Source of the DNA: Pseudomonas farsensis
GTDB taxonomy: Bacteria > Pseudomonadota > Gammaproteobacteria > Pseudomonadales > Pseudomonadaceae
Assembly (NCBI RefSeq): GCF_014268805.2
Contig: NZ_JABWRF020000002.1
Coordinates: forward strand, 248,001-312,000
Direction of reading: 5' to 3'
Length of the DNA: 64,000 bases
This document shows, one piece after another, positions 37,850-48,210 of this stretch (its first letter is position 1; the number at the start of each line of letters is the position of its first letter). Under the pieces are notes generated by a model. The model had not been told where the DNA came from, ran no database searches, and worked only from the letters and a program-made list of their open reading frames with translations. The position numbers and the translations under genes are program-made.

Positions 37850-39335
37850 TCGCAGCGCACCCCGCTACACCCTGTTCGGCCTGGCCCTCATCGCTGCAGT
37901 GGTCGGTGCGGCCCTGTTGCTGGCACGCCCGGCGCAGTCAGACAACGCCAGCAAACCCGCCCCCGCGGCTCGCCCGGCCAATTCGCTGCAATCGCTGGCC
38001 GAGCTGGACGGTAAAGCCCCCAGCCGCCGCCAGTTGAACATCCAGCACTGGAACACTGCCGAAGGCGCCCGCGTGCTGTTCGTCGAAGCCCGTGAACTGC
38101 CGATGTTCGACCTGCGCCTGACCTTCGCCGCTGGCAGCAGCCAGGACGGTGCCACCCAAGGCCTGGCCACACTGACCAACGCCATGCTCAACGAAGGCGT
38201 AGCCGGCAAGGACGTCACTGCCATCGCCGAAGGCTTCGAAGGCCTGGGCGCCGACTTCGGCAATGGCGCCTATCGCGACATGGCCGTTGCCTCGCTGCGC
38301 AGCCTCAGCGCCACCGACAAACGCGAGCCGGCCCTGAAGCTGTTCACCGAGGTGGTCGGCCAGCCGACCTTCCCCGAAGACGCCCTCAAGCGCATCAAGA
38401 ACCAGCTGCTGGCCGGTTTCGAATACGAGAAGCAGAACCCGGGCAAGATCGGCGGCAAGGCGCTGTTCGCCAACCTGTATGGCAACCACCCGTATGCTCA
38501 TCCAAGCGACGGCACCGCGCAGAGCATCCCCGGCATCACCTTGCAGCAGCTGCGTGACTTCCACGGCAAAGCCTACACCGCTGGCAACGCGGTGATCGCG
38601 CTGGTCGGCGACCTCAGCCGCAGCGAAGCCGAAGCCATCGCCGCGCAAGTATCCGCCGGCCTGCCCAAGGGCCCGGCCCTGGCCAAGCCCGCGCAGCCCG
38701 CAGAACCCAAGCCTGGCATCACCCACATCGATTTCCCGACCAAGCAGACCCACCTGATGCTGGCCGAGCTGGGTATCGACCGCACCGACCCGGATTGGCC
38801 GGCGCTGTCGCTGGGCAACCAGATCCTCGGCGGCGGTGCCTTCGGGACTCGCCTGATGAGCGAGGTGCGCGAAAAACGCGGCCTTACCTACGGCGTTTAC
38901 TCGGCATTCAGCCCGATGCAGGTTCGTGGCCCGTTCATGATCAACCTGCAAACCCGCGCCGAGCTCAGCGAAGCCACGCTCAAGCTGGTTCAGGACATCC
39001 TTACCGACTACCTGAAAACCGGCCCGTCGCAGCAAGAGCTGGACGACGCCAAGCGCGAATTGGCCGGCAGCTTCCCGCTGTCCAACGCCAGCAATTCGAG
39101 CATCGTCGGGCAATTGGGCGCCATCGGCTTCTACAACCTGCCGCTGACCTGGATCGAGGACTTCATGCAGCAGTCCCAGGCGCTGACGGTAGAGCAGGTC
39201 AAGGCGGCGATGAACAAACACCTGGCAGCCGACAAACTGGTGATCGTCACCGTTGGCCCGAAAGTCGCGCAGCAACCCCTGCCGGCCCCTACTGACAAAA
39301 ACACCGCGCAACCGCTCGGCGTACCGGAGCACTGA
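37842..39335 (+). CDS. M16 peptidase-like partner lacking the zinc motif
   Basis: From MSDRSAPRYTLFGLALIAAV the protein is 497 residues with one N-terminal helix (about 10-30), probably anchoring it to the inner membrane facing the periplasm. It has two M16 halves but no HxxEH. The substrate-binding type segment RGLTYGVYSAF of the C-terminal half is present. This fits the inactive, substrate-binding partner of the preceding peptidase. It ends in an overlap with rsmD (TGATG). Confidence 0.86.
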   Translation: MSDRSAPRYTLFGLALIAAVVGAALLLARPAQSDNASKPAPAARPANSLQSLAELDGKAPSRRQLNIQHWNTAEGARVLFVEARELPMFDLRLTFAAGSSQDGATQGLATLTNAMLNEGVAGKDVTAIAEGFEGLGADFGNGAYRDMAVASLRSLSATDKREPALKLFTEVVGQPTFPEDALKRIKNQLLAGFEYEKQNPGKIGGKALFANLYGNHPYAHPSDGTAQSIPGITLQQLRDFHGKAYTAGNAVIALVGDLSRSEAEAIAAQVSAGLPKGPALAKPAQPAEPKPGITHIDFPTKQTHLMLAELGIDRTDPDWPALSLGNQILGGGAFGTRLMSEVREKRGLTYGVYSAFSPMQVRGPFMINLQTRAELSEATLKLVQDILTDYLKTGPSQQELDDAKRELAGSFPLSNASNSSIVGQLGAIGFYNLPLTWIEDFMQQSQALTVEQVKAAMNKHLAADKLVIVTVGPKVAQQPLPAPTDKNTAQPLGVPEH

Positions 39336-39922
39336 TGGCACGTACACCCACCCAACCGCAAAGCAGGGGCGCAGGCCACCTGCGCATCATCGCCGGCGAA
39401 TGGCGCAGCCGTCGCCTGGCGGTGCCCGAAGGCGATGGCCTGCGCCCAACCCCGGACCGCGTGCGTGAAACCGTCTTCAACTGGCTGGCGCCCTATATCG
39501 AGGGCGCCCATGTGCTCGATGCCTTTACCGGCAGCGGTGCTCTGGTGCTGGAGGCCCTGTCGCGCGGGGCCGAGAACGCGGTGGCGCTGGACAGCAACCC
39601 GGCCGCCATTGCCAACCTCAAGCACAACCTCGAACTGCTGCGCTGCCCGCGTGGGCAAATCCTGCAGACCGACGCCCTGCGCTATCTGCAAGGGCCGGCC
39701 AAACAGCAGTTCGATGTGGTGTTCCTTGACCCACCATTCCACCAGGACCTGCTGGCCAACACCTGCAACCTGCTGGAACAGGGCCAGTGGTTGCGCGAAC
39801 AGGCCTGGGTCTACACCGAAAGCGAAGCGGCCCCGTCCAGCCTGGCGCTGCCCGGCAACTGGCGCCTGCACCGCGAGAAAAAGACCGGCCAGGTGCACTA
39901 TTCGCTGTGGCAGCGCGGCTGA
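39335..39922 (+). CDS. rsmD: 16S rRNA (guanine966-N2)-methyltransferase
   Basis: RsmD methylates G966 of 16S rRNA. The 195-residue protein shows RIIAGEWRSRRL, RPTPDRVRETVFNWL, motif I VLDAFTGSGALVLEAL and the catalytic motif DPPF in VVFLDPPFHQDLL. It shares its first base with the stop of the preceding M16 gene, so it sits inside what looks like a peptidase operon, next to ftsY as in many gammaproteobacteria. Confidence 0.95.
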   Translation: MARTPTQPQSRGAGHLRIIAGEWRSRRLAVPEGDGLRPTPDRVRETVFNWLAPYIEGAHVLDAFTGSGALVLEALSRGAENAVALDSNPAAIANLKHNLELLRCPRGQILQTDALRYLQGPAKQQFDVVFLDPPFHQDLLANTCNLLEQGQWLREQAWVYTESEAAPSSLALPGNWRLHREKKTGQVHYSLWQRG

Positions 39923-40019
39923 GCGTCACCCTTGCAGCTAGCGGCTCATAGATAGTTACCGCAACCGCCCCTGAGGCATGACAGACACTCCGCGCTCCCC
40001 CAAAGGAGCCACTTTTGTC

Positions 40020-41306
40020 ATGCCTAACCCTCCTTCCACCTTGCAGCACTTCACGTTGGCGAACGGCCTGCGTGTGTACCTGCGCGAGGACCGCCGCGCC
40101 CCGTTGGTCAGTATCCAGCTGTGGTACCACGTCGGCGCAAGCTACGAACCAGCTGGCCAATCGGGCCTGTCCCACGCCCTGGAACACTTGATGTTCGAGG
40201 GCAGCAGCAAACTGGCGCCGGGCGAGTACACCTCGCTGATGATCCTCATTGGCGGCGAGCCAAACGCTTTCACTACCGTAGATGCCACCGTCTACCCACT
40301 GACGGTGCCCAGCCACCGCGTGGAAATTCCTCTGGAAGCCATGGCCGATGCCATGGCCAGCGCCAGTTTCGAGGAGGCGCCCTTTACCCGTGAGCGCGAT
40401 ATCGTCCTGAGCGAACGGCGCAAGAACGTCGACAATAACCCACTGGCGAGCGCGATCGAGGCCCATGAAGCACTCGCCCACGGCAGCAGCCCGTACGCCA
40501 GCCCTGTAATCGGCCATCGGGCAGACCTGGAACAGTTGACGTCCGCGACCACACGCAGTTGGAAGCAAACCTGGTACCACCCAAACAACGCAACGCTGGC
40601 AGTTGCCGGGAGCATTGGCCTGGAGCAACTGCAGGCCATGGTCGAGCGACATTTTGCAGACATTGCGCAAGCCGAGCTGCCAGCCGCTGCGCAGCCCCGA
40701 CAGGACGCAGTGCTCGCCAAGCGTACTCAAACCGTCTCCAAGCCAGGCCTGCGCGACGGCGTGCTGATGAGTTTCAATGTCCCAAGCCGGGCAACTGCAA
40801 GCAGCACGGAACAGGCGCTGGCATTAAGCCTTCTGCCTGACCTGCTCTGCGACGGCTACGGTGCGCGCCTGCGGCGCTTGCTGATCAATGATGAAACCAT
40901 CCTGCTGAACATGAGCTGCAAATACGCCTCCCTCAGCCGCGGCGACACGCTGTTCAGTATTTATGCCTACACCAACCCCAGCAAAGGCTCCCAGCAAGAG
41001 GCGGCTGAACGCCTTTTTGCCGAACTGGGCAAACTGGCCGAGACAGGCCCGACGCAAGCCGAGCTGGAGCGCGCCCGTGCGCGGTTGCTTGCCCGCCAGG
41101 TATTCGGCCGCGACAACATCGCCAATCAGGCTGCAGCTATCGGCGAGTTCGCCGTTGGCGGGCTTGACCCGCTGCTTATGGATAACGATGCGCAAGGGCT
41201 GAAAGCCGTCACGCTTGAGCATGTCAAGGAGGCCGCGGCGCAGTTCTTGCGCGAAGACCTGCAAACCATCACCTTCCTGCAAACCGAGGAAAGCCGCGAT
41301 GACTGA
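40020..41306 (+). CDS. M16 zinc peptidase, second pair, without signal peptide
   Basis: The 428-residue protein from MPNPPSTLQHFTLANGLRVY is a paralogue of the gene at 36494: LREDRRAPLVSIQLWYHVGASYEPAGQSGLSHALEH aligns closely with it in pieces. The HxxEH motif is at residues 52-56. No signal peptide or helix precedes the domain, so it should be cytoplasmic, unlike its paralogue. AAAGGAG upstream favours this start, although an ATG at 39978 is in frame. It overlaps the next gene by eight bases. Confidence 0.84.
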   Translation: MPNPPSTLQHFTLANGLRVYLREDRRAPLVSIQLWYHVGASYEPAGQSGLSHALEHLMFEGSSKLAPGEYTSLMILIGGEPNAFTTVDATVYPLTVPSHRVEIPLEAMADAMASASFEEAPFTRERDIVLSERRKNVDNNPLASAIEAHEALAHGSSPYASPVIGHRADLEQLTSATTRSWKQTWYHPNNATLAVAGSIGLEQLQAMVERHFADIAQAELPAAAQPRQDAVLAKRTQTVSKPGLRDGVLMSFNVPSRATASSTEQALALSLLPDLLCDGYGARLRRLLINDETILLNMSCKYASLSRGDTLFSIYAYTNPSKGSQQEAAERLFAELGKLAETGPTQAELERARARLLARQVFGRDNIANQAAAIGEFAVGGLDPLLMDNDAQGLKAVTLEHVKEAAAQFLREDLQTITFLQTEESRDD

Positions 41307-42660
41307 TACCCTGTTGCCCAACCAAACCACCACCCGGCTGCTCAGCGCGCAAGGCCTGGTACTTGATGAACCAACGCTCATCAATACCGAAATTCAATCC
41401 TGGACCGACGAAAGCGGAGCACGGGTTCGGTTCATAGAGTCGCACGGGTTGCCCATGGTGGATGTGCAGTTGGTGTTCAAGGCCGGCACCACCCAGGACA
41501 CCGATTACCCCGGGCTCGCCGCCTTGACCCTGTACAACCTCGATGAAGGCAGTGCAGGCAAGAGCGCCAGCGAATTTGCCGAGCGCCTGGAATCGCTGGG
41601 GGCGCTATTCGAGAAAAGCTCACGCCTGGAATACAGCACCTTGACCCTGCGCACGCTGAGCGCCAAGGAAGTGCTCGACCCCGCTCTCGCGCTGTTCACC
41701 GACCTGGTGGCGCGCCCCGACTTCCCGGCCACGGGCCTGGAGAAGGTCAAAGCCCAATTGCTCGGGCAACGGGCCGGGCTAGAAAAATTCCCACCGATCA
41801 GGGCCACCGCCGAAGTCTATCGGCACCTGTTCGCGGGCCATCCCTACGGCACCCCCGAGGGCAGTTCGGAGCAAGGCATTGCGGCCATTACCACCGACGA
41901 CCTCAAGGCTTTCCATGGCAAAGCCTACTCGGCAAACAACCTTGAGATCTCGCTGGTGGGCGATCTGTCCCGCGAGGATGCCGAGCGGATTACCCAGCAG
42001 CTCAGCCAGGCCTTGCCCCAAGGCTGGGCAGCCGCCGAACTGCCACCGTTGCCGACCCCGTCGCCTGGCCGCATCCACATCGAGCAGCCCGGCGCCAGCA
42101 ATGTAATGGCCTTGGCCCTGCCCATGGCTGTGCCCGCAGATGCCCCCGCGCAACTGAACCTGATTCTGGCCAACGAGGTACTCGGCAGCGGCCTCAACTC
42201 CAGGCTGATGCAGGCGCTGCGACAGCAACGCGGTTTGACCTACGACATCAGCTCGGCGCTGAACCCGTTGCGGGTAGGCGGGCTGTTCATGGTGCGCTGG
42301 GAAGTGGCTGCCGAATTCGTCGATGCCTCGCTGCAACTGGTTCGGCAAACCGTGCAGGATTTCATCGAGCAAGGCCCTACCGCCGCTGAGCTGCTGGCGG
42401 CTCACCGGCAACTGACCGGCCCGATGCTGCGCAACGTCGCGCAGAACCGGCGATTGGCCGCGCTGCTGGGCGAAATGGGTTACAAGCAGCTGCCCGACGA
42501 CTATCTGTCGACCTACCTGCCGCGCCTCGCCGCACTCACGCCTGAACAGGTGCGCGAAGCCTTGCAGGCCAACCTCGATATCAACATGAGCATCGAGGTG
42601 AGTGTCGGCCCTGCTGCCGACCAGAAACCGCTGCCGCCAGTACCTGCCGACGAGCAGTGA
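41299..42660 (+). CDS. M16 peptidase-like partner, second pair, no zinc motif
   Basis: This 453-residue protein (MTDTLLPNQTTTRLLSAQGL) is the partner-type member of the second pair. It has M16 halves, no HxxEH and the C-terminal RGLTYDISSALN segment. It has neither a signal peptide nor a membrane helix, in contrast to the anchored partner at 37842. The pair is most likely a cytoplasmic heterodimer; its substrate is unknown. Confidence 0.82.
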   Translation: MTDTLLPNQTTTRLLSAQGLVLDEPTLINTEIQSWTDESGARVRFIESHGLPMVDVQLVFKAGTTQDTDYPGLAALTLYNLDEGSAGKSASEFAERLESLGALFEKSSRLEYSTLTLRTLSAKEVLDPALALFTDLVARPDFPATGLEKVKAQLLGQRAGLEKFPPIRATAEVYRHLFAGHPYGTPEGSSEQGIAAITTDDLKAFHGKAYSANNLEISLVGDLSREDAERITQQLSQALPQGWAAAELPPLPTPSPGRIHIEQPGASNVMALALPMAVPADAPAQLNLILANEVLGSGLNSRLMQALRQQRGLTYDISSALNPLRVGGLFMVRWEVAAEFVDASLQLVRQTVQDFIEQGPTAAELLAAHRQLTGPMLRNVAQNRRLAALLGEMGYKQLPDDYLSTYLPRLAALTPEQVREALQANLDINMSIEVSVGPAADQKPLPPVPADEQ

Positions 42661-42720
42661 CACAGGCAACCCGGCGCTGTTTCATGGCACTCTAGGCAGG
42701 CACATCATGAGCCGCAAAGA

Positions 42721-43713
42721 ATGCCCAGTCACAGCGCCACCTTCCACCCGGCCATCGGCCTGTCCAACCCGCACCTGCAGACCCTGTGGGGCCCGCTCTG
42801 GCGCAAGCTGCCCGCGCTTGAGCGCAGCCGCGAGCGCCTGTGGCTGGCCGATGGCGATTTTCTCGACCTCGACAGCTTCGGCCCGCACCAGGCCGACGCA
42901 CCCTTGGTGCTGGTGCTGCACGGGCTGACCGGGTCGTCCTCATCGCACTATGTAAAAGGCTTGCAACTGGCATTGCAGGCACGCGGCTGGGCCAGCGTGG
43001 CAGTGAACTGGCGCGGCTGCTCGGGTGAGCCCAACCTGCTGGCGCGCAGCTACCACTCAGGCGCCAGCGGAGATTTGGCCGAAACCATCCGCCACCTGCG
43101 TGCCCAGCGCCCTCTGGCGCCGCTTTATGCGGTGGGGTACTCGCTAGGGGGCAATGTGCTGCTCAAATATCTGGGCGAAAGTGGCGCGGACAGCCAGTTG
43201 CAGGCCGCGGTGGCGGTTTCCGTGCCGTTTCGCCTCGACCAGTGTGCAGACCGCATTGGGCTGGGCTTCTCCAAGGTGTACCAGGCGCATTTCATGCGCG
43301 AGATGCTGGCCTATGTGCAGGGCAAGCAGCAGCATTTTCGTGATAACGGCCACCACGAGCGGCTGGCCGAAATCGAGCGCCTGGGCTCGCTGCGCAACCT
43401 GCGCACCTTCTGGGACTTTGACGGCAAGGTGACCGCGCCGCTCAACGGGTTCAAGGACGCCGACGAATATTACCGGCATGCCTCAAGCCGCTATTACCTT
43501 GGCGCGAATCGCACACCCACGTTGATCATCCAGTCCAGCGATGACCCGTTCGTGTTCAACCACAGCCTGCCCGAGCCTGGCGAACTGGCCGCACTGACGC
43601 AACTTGAGCTTCACCCGCGCGGCGGGCATGTGGGGTTTGTCGAAGGCAGCCTGCGCCACCCGAGCTACTACCTCGAGCGGCGCATTCCGCAGTGGTTGAT
43701 CGAGGGGCAATAG
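42721..43713 (+). CDS. YheT-family alpha/beta hydrolase
   Basis: The 330-residue protein fits the YheT/EMB8 (UPF0017) group of alpha/beta hydrolases. It has an oxyanion HGLTGSS segment near residue 70 and the nucleophile Ser in YAVGYSLGGNVLLKYLGE. An Asp is found in IIQSSDDPF and a late His in HPRGGHVGFVEG, a complete triad. The natural substrate of pseudomonad members is unknown, with short-chain esters the common guess. The ribosome binding site is weak and an upstream ATG at 42707 is out of frame. Confidence 0.88.
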   Translation: MPSHSATFHPAIGLSNPHLQTLWGPLWRKLPALERSRERLWLADGDFLDLDSFGPHQADAPLVLVLHGLTGSSSSHYVKGLQLALQARGWASVAVNWRGCSGEPNLLARSYHSGASGDLAETIRHLRAQRPLAPLYAVGYSLGGNVLLKYLGESGADSQLQAAVAVSVPFRLDQCADRIGLGFSKVYQAHFMREMLAYVQGKQQHFRDNGHHERLAEIERLGSLRNLRTFWDFDGKVTAPLNGFKDADEYYRHASSRYYLGANRTPTLIIQSSDDPFVFNHSLPEPGELAALTQLELHPRGGHVGFVEGSLRHPSYYLERRIPQWLIEGQ

Positions 43714-43785
43714 CGCACCACCTGCTGCCCATCGCGGGGTTGGCGTTTTGGGGGAGCGCAGTTTGGTGCAGGCCTGTTCCGGCCT

Positions 43786-44090
43786 CATCGCAGGCTGTCG
43801 CCAGCTCCCACAGAGGCCATGTTCAACCGCAACCTTGCTGGTTGGACCCAATCCTGTGGGACATGATAGAGAGTTGTGGCGAGCGGGCTTGTCCCGCGTT
43901 GGGCTGCGCAGCAGCCCTGAAAACCCAAGGGGCTGCTGCGCAGCCCAACGCGGGGCAAGCCCGCTCGCCACAAGGAGATATATCTGGCGGGAACAGGCTT
44001 GTACAAAACCATAGAATCTCCCACAGTGAATGTGTCCAGCCTCGATATTGTGGGTTGACCCAGACCCTGTGGGAGCGGGCTTGCCCCCGC
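43786..44090. repeat. Composite REP element between yheT-like and sseA genes
   Basis: This fills the 394-base gap between two convergent genes, in which I see no gene. It contains a CATCGCAGGCTGTCGCC module at 43786, a 35-base module at 43825-43859 almost identical to 31803-31837, and a REP palindrome (43876-43971). The 59-base repeat follows (43968-44026), then a further half element GTGGGAGCGGGCTTGCC near 44069-44090. No conventional T-run terminator is visible. Confidence 0.9.
43968..44026. repeat. 59-base dispersed repeat, copy 2
   Basis: This copy differs from 28481-28539 at four positions by eye. It begins within the last bases of the REP arm, so the REP and this module behave as one unit in both places. 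Confidence 0.85.
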
Positions 44091-44107
44091 GATGCGCCGC
44101 GTGCCCG

Positions 44108-44962
44108 TCAGCCGCCCGTGGCCACCGGATGCCGGGGGTCGTTGATCCACTCACTCCAGGACCCGGCATACAGCCGAGCCAACGGATACCCGGCCAGCGC
44201 CAGCGCAAACAGGTTGTGGCAGGCCGTTACCCCCGAACCGCAATAGGCCACCAAATGCTCTGGCGCACGGCCGTGAAGCTTTTCGGCAAAACGTTGCTGC
44301 AACTGGCCGGGCGCCAGGAAGCGCCCATCCGGCCCAAGGTTTTCGGTAAATGCCGCACACTGCGCGCCCGGAATATGCCCGGCCACCGGGTCGATCGGCT
44401 CCACTTCGCCACGAAAACGCGGCAGCGCGCGGGCATCCAGCAAGGTCATCTCAGGGTCGTTCAGGCGCCTGGCAAGATCTGCGGCATCGATCAGCAGGCC
44501 CATGTCCGGCTCGCCGCTGAACATCCCTTCACGGCGCGGCGGCGGGTCCAGGCTCAACGGCAGCCCCGCCGCATGCCAGGCCTTGAGCCCGCCATCGAGG
44601 ATGAACACCGCATCGCGCTTGCCAAGCCAGGCCAGCAACCACCAGGCGCGGGCCGCGAATGCGCCGGGGCCGTCGTCATACAGCACCACTTGGCTGTCGT
44701 TATCCACCCCCCATTCGCGCAGGCGCTGGGCCAGGTGCTGGGGGTCGGGCAACGGGTGGCGGCCGCTCTGGCCCTTGATCACCGGCCCGCTCAGGTCACG
44801 CTCAAGGTCGGCGAAATGCGCACCGGCAATATGGCCCAGCGCATAGCTACGCTGGCCGTAGTCGATGTCTTCCAGGGCAAAACGACAATCGAGGATCACC
44901 ATACCCGGGGCTTCCAGACGCTCAGCTAGCTGCTGTGGGGTGATCAGTTGCGCGAGGGGCAT
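44108..44962 (-). CDS. sseA: 3-mercaptopyruvate sulfurtransferase
   Basis: The 284-residue protein has two rhodanese domains. The active-site Cys 241 lies in CGSGVTACH, the loop that distinguishes mercaptopyruvate sulfurtransferases from thiosulfate rhodaneses. The first domain is inactive, with Asp in place of Cys in the matching loop (YDDGPG). The start MPLAQLITPQQLAERL has GGAG upstream; the long frame further up is not part of the family. The gene diverges from the aldehyde dehydrogenase gene. Confidence 0.92.
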   Translation of the reverse strand: MPLAQLITPQQLAERLEAPGMVILDCRFALEDIDYGQRSYALGHIAGAHFADLERDLSGPVIKGQSGRHPLPDPQHLAQRLREWGVDNDSQVVLYDDGPGAFAARAWWLLAWLGKRDAVFILDGGLKAWHAAGLPLSLDPPPRREGMFSGEPDMGLLIDAADLARRLNDPEMTLLDARALPRFRGEVEPIDPVAGHIPGAQCAAFTENLGPDGRFLAPGQLQQRFAEKLHGRAPEHLVAYCGSGVTACHNLFALALAGYPLARLYAGSWSEWINDPRHPVATGG

Positions 44963-45107
44963 GACAATCTCCGATAAATTAAGGGCTGATGCCGCGATGG
45001 GCCAGGTGAGCGGCGCGCAAATGGCTGCAGTTGTGGCAGAAAAAGCACTCTTGCAGCAGCGCATTAGAGTATAGGCTCTAGCGACCTTCTGCCTGGCTGC
45101 CCGCGTC

Positions 45108-46538
45108 ATGAGTTCGACCACCGCCACCGCCTCTATATCCCCCGACCTTGACCTGCAGGCGGCGTTCGCACGCCAGCGCCAGGCATTTGCCGAACACCCG
45201 ATGCCGCCTGCGGCCCAGCGCAAGCAGTGGCTGAAAAGCCTGCGTAGCACCCTGGTGCACGAGCAACAGGCGCTGATCGACGCCATCGACGCCGACTTCG
45301 AAGGGCGCAGCGCAGACGAAACCCTGCTGGCCGAACTGCTGCCCTCGGTGCAGGGCCTGCGCCACGCAGAACGCCACCTGCAACGCTGGATGCGCCCGTC
45401 GCGCCGGCGCGTGGGCCTGGCGTTCCAGCCGGCCAGCGCCCAGGTGGTCTACCAGCCATTGGGCGTGGTCGGCATCATCGTGCCGTGGAACTACCCGCTG
45501 TTTCTGGCCATTGGCCCGCTGACCTGCGCGCTGGCGGCAGGCAACCGGGTGATGCTCAAGCTCAGCGAAGCCACCCCCGCCACCGGCCTGGCGCTCAAGG
45601 CCTTGCTTGGCCGGGTGTTCCCGCAAGAGCTGGTGTGCGTGGTGCTCGGTGAGGTCGAAGTGGGCCAAGCCTTCGCCCGCCTGCCGTTCGATCACTTGCT
45701 GTTCACCGGCGCCACTGGCGTTGGCCGCCAGGTCATGCTGGCCGCTGCTCACAACCTCACCCCGGTCACGCTGGAGCTGGGCGGCAAGTCGCCTGCCATC
45801 GTCTCGGCGGACGTGCCGCTGGACACCGCCGCCGAGCGCATCGCCTTCGGCAAGACGCTCAACGCCGGGCAAACCTGCGTAGCACCAGACTACGTGCTGG
45901 TCCCGCGCGAGCGCCTGGGCGCCTTCGCCGAGGCCTACCGCACCGCCGTGCACCGCCTGTACCCACGTATTGCCGGCAACACCGATTACAGCGCGATCAT
46001 CAACCCGCGCCAGTTGCAGCGGCTGGAGCAACTGCTGGACGACGCCCGCGCCCAAGGCGCCGAGGTCATTGACCTGTACCCCGACGAAGTGCGCCAGGGC
46101 CGGCGCCTGCCGCCGCATGTGCTGCGCGGGGTAACCGAGCAGATGCGGGTCATGCAGGAAGAAATCTTCGGGCCGCTGTTGCCGTTGGTGCCCTATGACC
46201 ACCTGGATGATGCGCTGGCCTATATCAACCAACGCCCTCGCCCACTGGCGCTCTACTACTTCGGCTACGACCGCGCGGCGCAGGCGCGGGTGCTGCGCGA
46301 TACCCATTCGGGCGGGGTGTGCATCAACGACACCTTGCTGCACGTGGCCCAGGACGACCTGCCATTCGGCGGTGTCGGGCCGTCGGGCATGGGCCATTAC
46401 CATGGCAGGGAAGGTTTCCACACCTTCAGCAAGGCCAAGGCAGTGCTGAGCAAACAACGCCTGAACGTCGCCCGGCTGATTTATCCGCCGTATGGCAAAG
46501 CCCTGCTGCGCCTGGTGTACAGGCTGTTCATCCGCTGA
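45108..46538 (+). CDS. calB: Aldehyde dehydrogenase, coniferyl aldehyde dehydrogenase type
   Basis: This 476-residue NAD(P)-dependent aldehyde dehydrogenase has the catalytic Cys in NAGQTCVAPDYVL, the general-base Glu in VTLELGGKSPAIV and the cofactor-binding LLFTGATGVGRQV. The C-terminal extension (ARLIYPPYGKALLRLVYRLF) is hydrophobic, as in class 3-like and fatty aldehyde dehydrogenases that attach to membranes. Pseudomonad homologues at this locus are named coniferyl aldehyde dehydrogenase; the true substrate here is inferred. It diverges from sseA. Confidence 0.85.
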   Translation: MSSTTATASISPDLDLQAAFARQRQAFAEHPMPPAAQRKQWLKSLRSTLVHEQQALIDAIDADFEGRSADETLLAELLPSVQGLRHAERHLQRWMRPSRRRVGLAFQPASAQVVYQPLGVVGIIVPWNYPLFLAIGPLTCALAAGNRVMLKLSEATPATGLALKALLGRVFPQELVCVVLGEVEVGQAFARLPFDHLLFTGATGVGRQVMLAAAHNLTPVTLELGGKSPAIVSADVPLDTAAERIAFGKTLNAGQTCVAPDYVLVPRERLGAFAEAYRTAVHRLYPRIAGNTDYSAIINPRQLQRLEQLLDDARAQGAEVIDLYPDEVRQGRRLPPHVLRGVTEQMRVMQEEIFGPLLPLVPYDHLDDALAYINQRPRPLALYYFGYDRAAQARVLRDTHSGGVCINDTLLHVAQDDLPFGGVGPSGMGHYHGREGFHTFSKAKAVLSKQRLNVARLIYPPYGKALLRLVYRLFIR

Positions 46539-46576
46539 CTGGTGCAGTCTCGGCAGGCATGACACACGGCACATGA

Positions 46577-47167
<591 letters not shown>

Positions 47168-47252
47168 CCATTGCCAGGCGCGGCGCGGCGTCACAGCCGC
47201 GCCTGCGTGCACTGCGCGCGCGAATACGGCACAATTGCGCACATTGCCTTGA

Positions 47253-47540
<288 letters not shown>

Positions 47541-47560
47541 CCAGGCTCCACGCCGCAACC

Positions 47561-47974
47561 TTACTTGCAGCCGCCCTGCAGAACCTTCAGCGCCGCCTCG
47601 GCCAAAAAGCCCGAGCGGCTTTTGTGCTGTGGATGGTTCTGCACATAACTGTCGATGCGGGTGAGCAAGTAGGCCGGCAGGGTGATATTGAGTTTTTCGG
47701 CCTTGCCCAGGTAGCGGGTGATGTCGATCTCGATGACCGCCCACGTGCAGCCGCTGTACGCCGGGTTGGCCGCATGGGCAGTCACCGTGCTGGCCTTGGG
47801 GATCTCCTGCTGGCTCTCGGCAAGCAATTCCAGGTGACCTTCGATGGCTTCGCGGGCCATGGCCATGGCGTGGTCCAGGTCTTCGCCTGCCGAAAAGCAG
47901 CCTGGAATATCCGGCACCTCGACGCCCCAGGCGTGCTGGGCGTCACCGGCAAGAATGGCGATGGGAAACAACAT
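47561..47974 (-). CDS. hicB: HicB-family antitoxin with ribbon-helix-helix domain
   Basis: The 137-residue protein has the partially degraded RNase-H-like HicB domain at the N terminus (WGVEVPDIPGCFSAGEDLDHAM). A ribbon-helix-helix DNA-binding domain follows at the C terminus (KLNITLPAYLLTRIDSYV). It should neutralise HicA and repress the operon by binding the palindrome over the hicA -10 box. The start MLFPIAILAGDAQHAWG lies 17 bases after hicA. The pair sits at the edge of the T6SS region. Confidence 0.88.
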   Translation of the reverse strand: MLFPIAILAGDAQHAWGVEVPDIPGCFSAGEDLDHAMAMAREAIEGHLELLAESQQEIPKASTVTAHAANPAYSGCTWAVIEIDITRYLGKAEKLNITLPAYLLTRIDSYVQNHPQHKSRSGFLAEAALKVLQGGCK

Positions 47975-47991
47975 GACGAGGGTTCTCCTGC

Positions 47992-48183
47992 TCAACTGGC
48001 GTAACCAATGCGCGCCTGGCGAAGGATGCTGGCTGCGGTAGCCGCGAGCAGGTCCTTTTTCGGGTGCGGGATGGTCACCAGCCCGGGCTTGTTGGGGTGT
48101 CTGAAGTGATGATGGCTGCCCTTCGAACGCACCAGGTACCAACCATCGGCCTCGATCACCGAAATCATTTCGCGGCTGTTCAT
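47992..48183 (-). CDS. hicA: HicA-family mRNA interferase toxin
   Basis: HicA cleaves mRNA independently of the ribosome. The 62-residue protein (MNSREMISVIEADGW) is a dsRBD-like fold with the catalytic His in GSHHHFRHP (residues 24-26). A ribosome binding site AAGGAAAGG precedes the ATG; the frame open 16 codons further up overlaps the promoter. All family residues look present, so it is probably active. Confidence 0.9.
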   Translation of the reverse strand: MNSREMISVIEADGWYLVRSKGSHHHFRHPNKPGLVTIPHPKKDLLAATAASILRQARIGYAS

Positions 48184-48210
48184 GAACCCTTTCCTTGGGT
48201 TATGCGCCAC

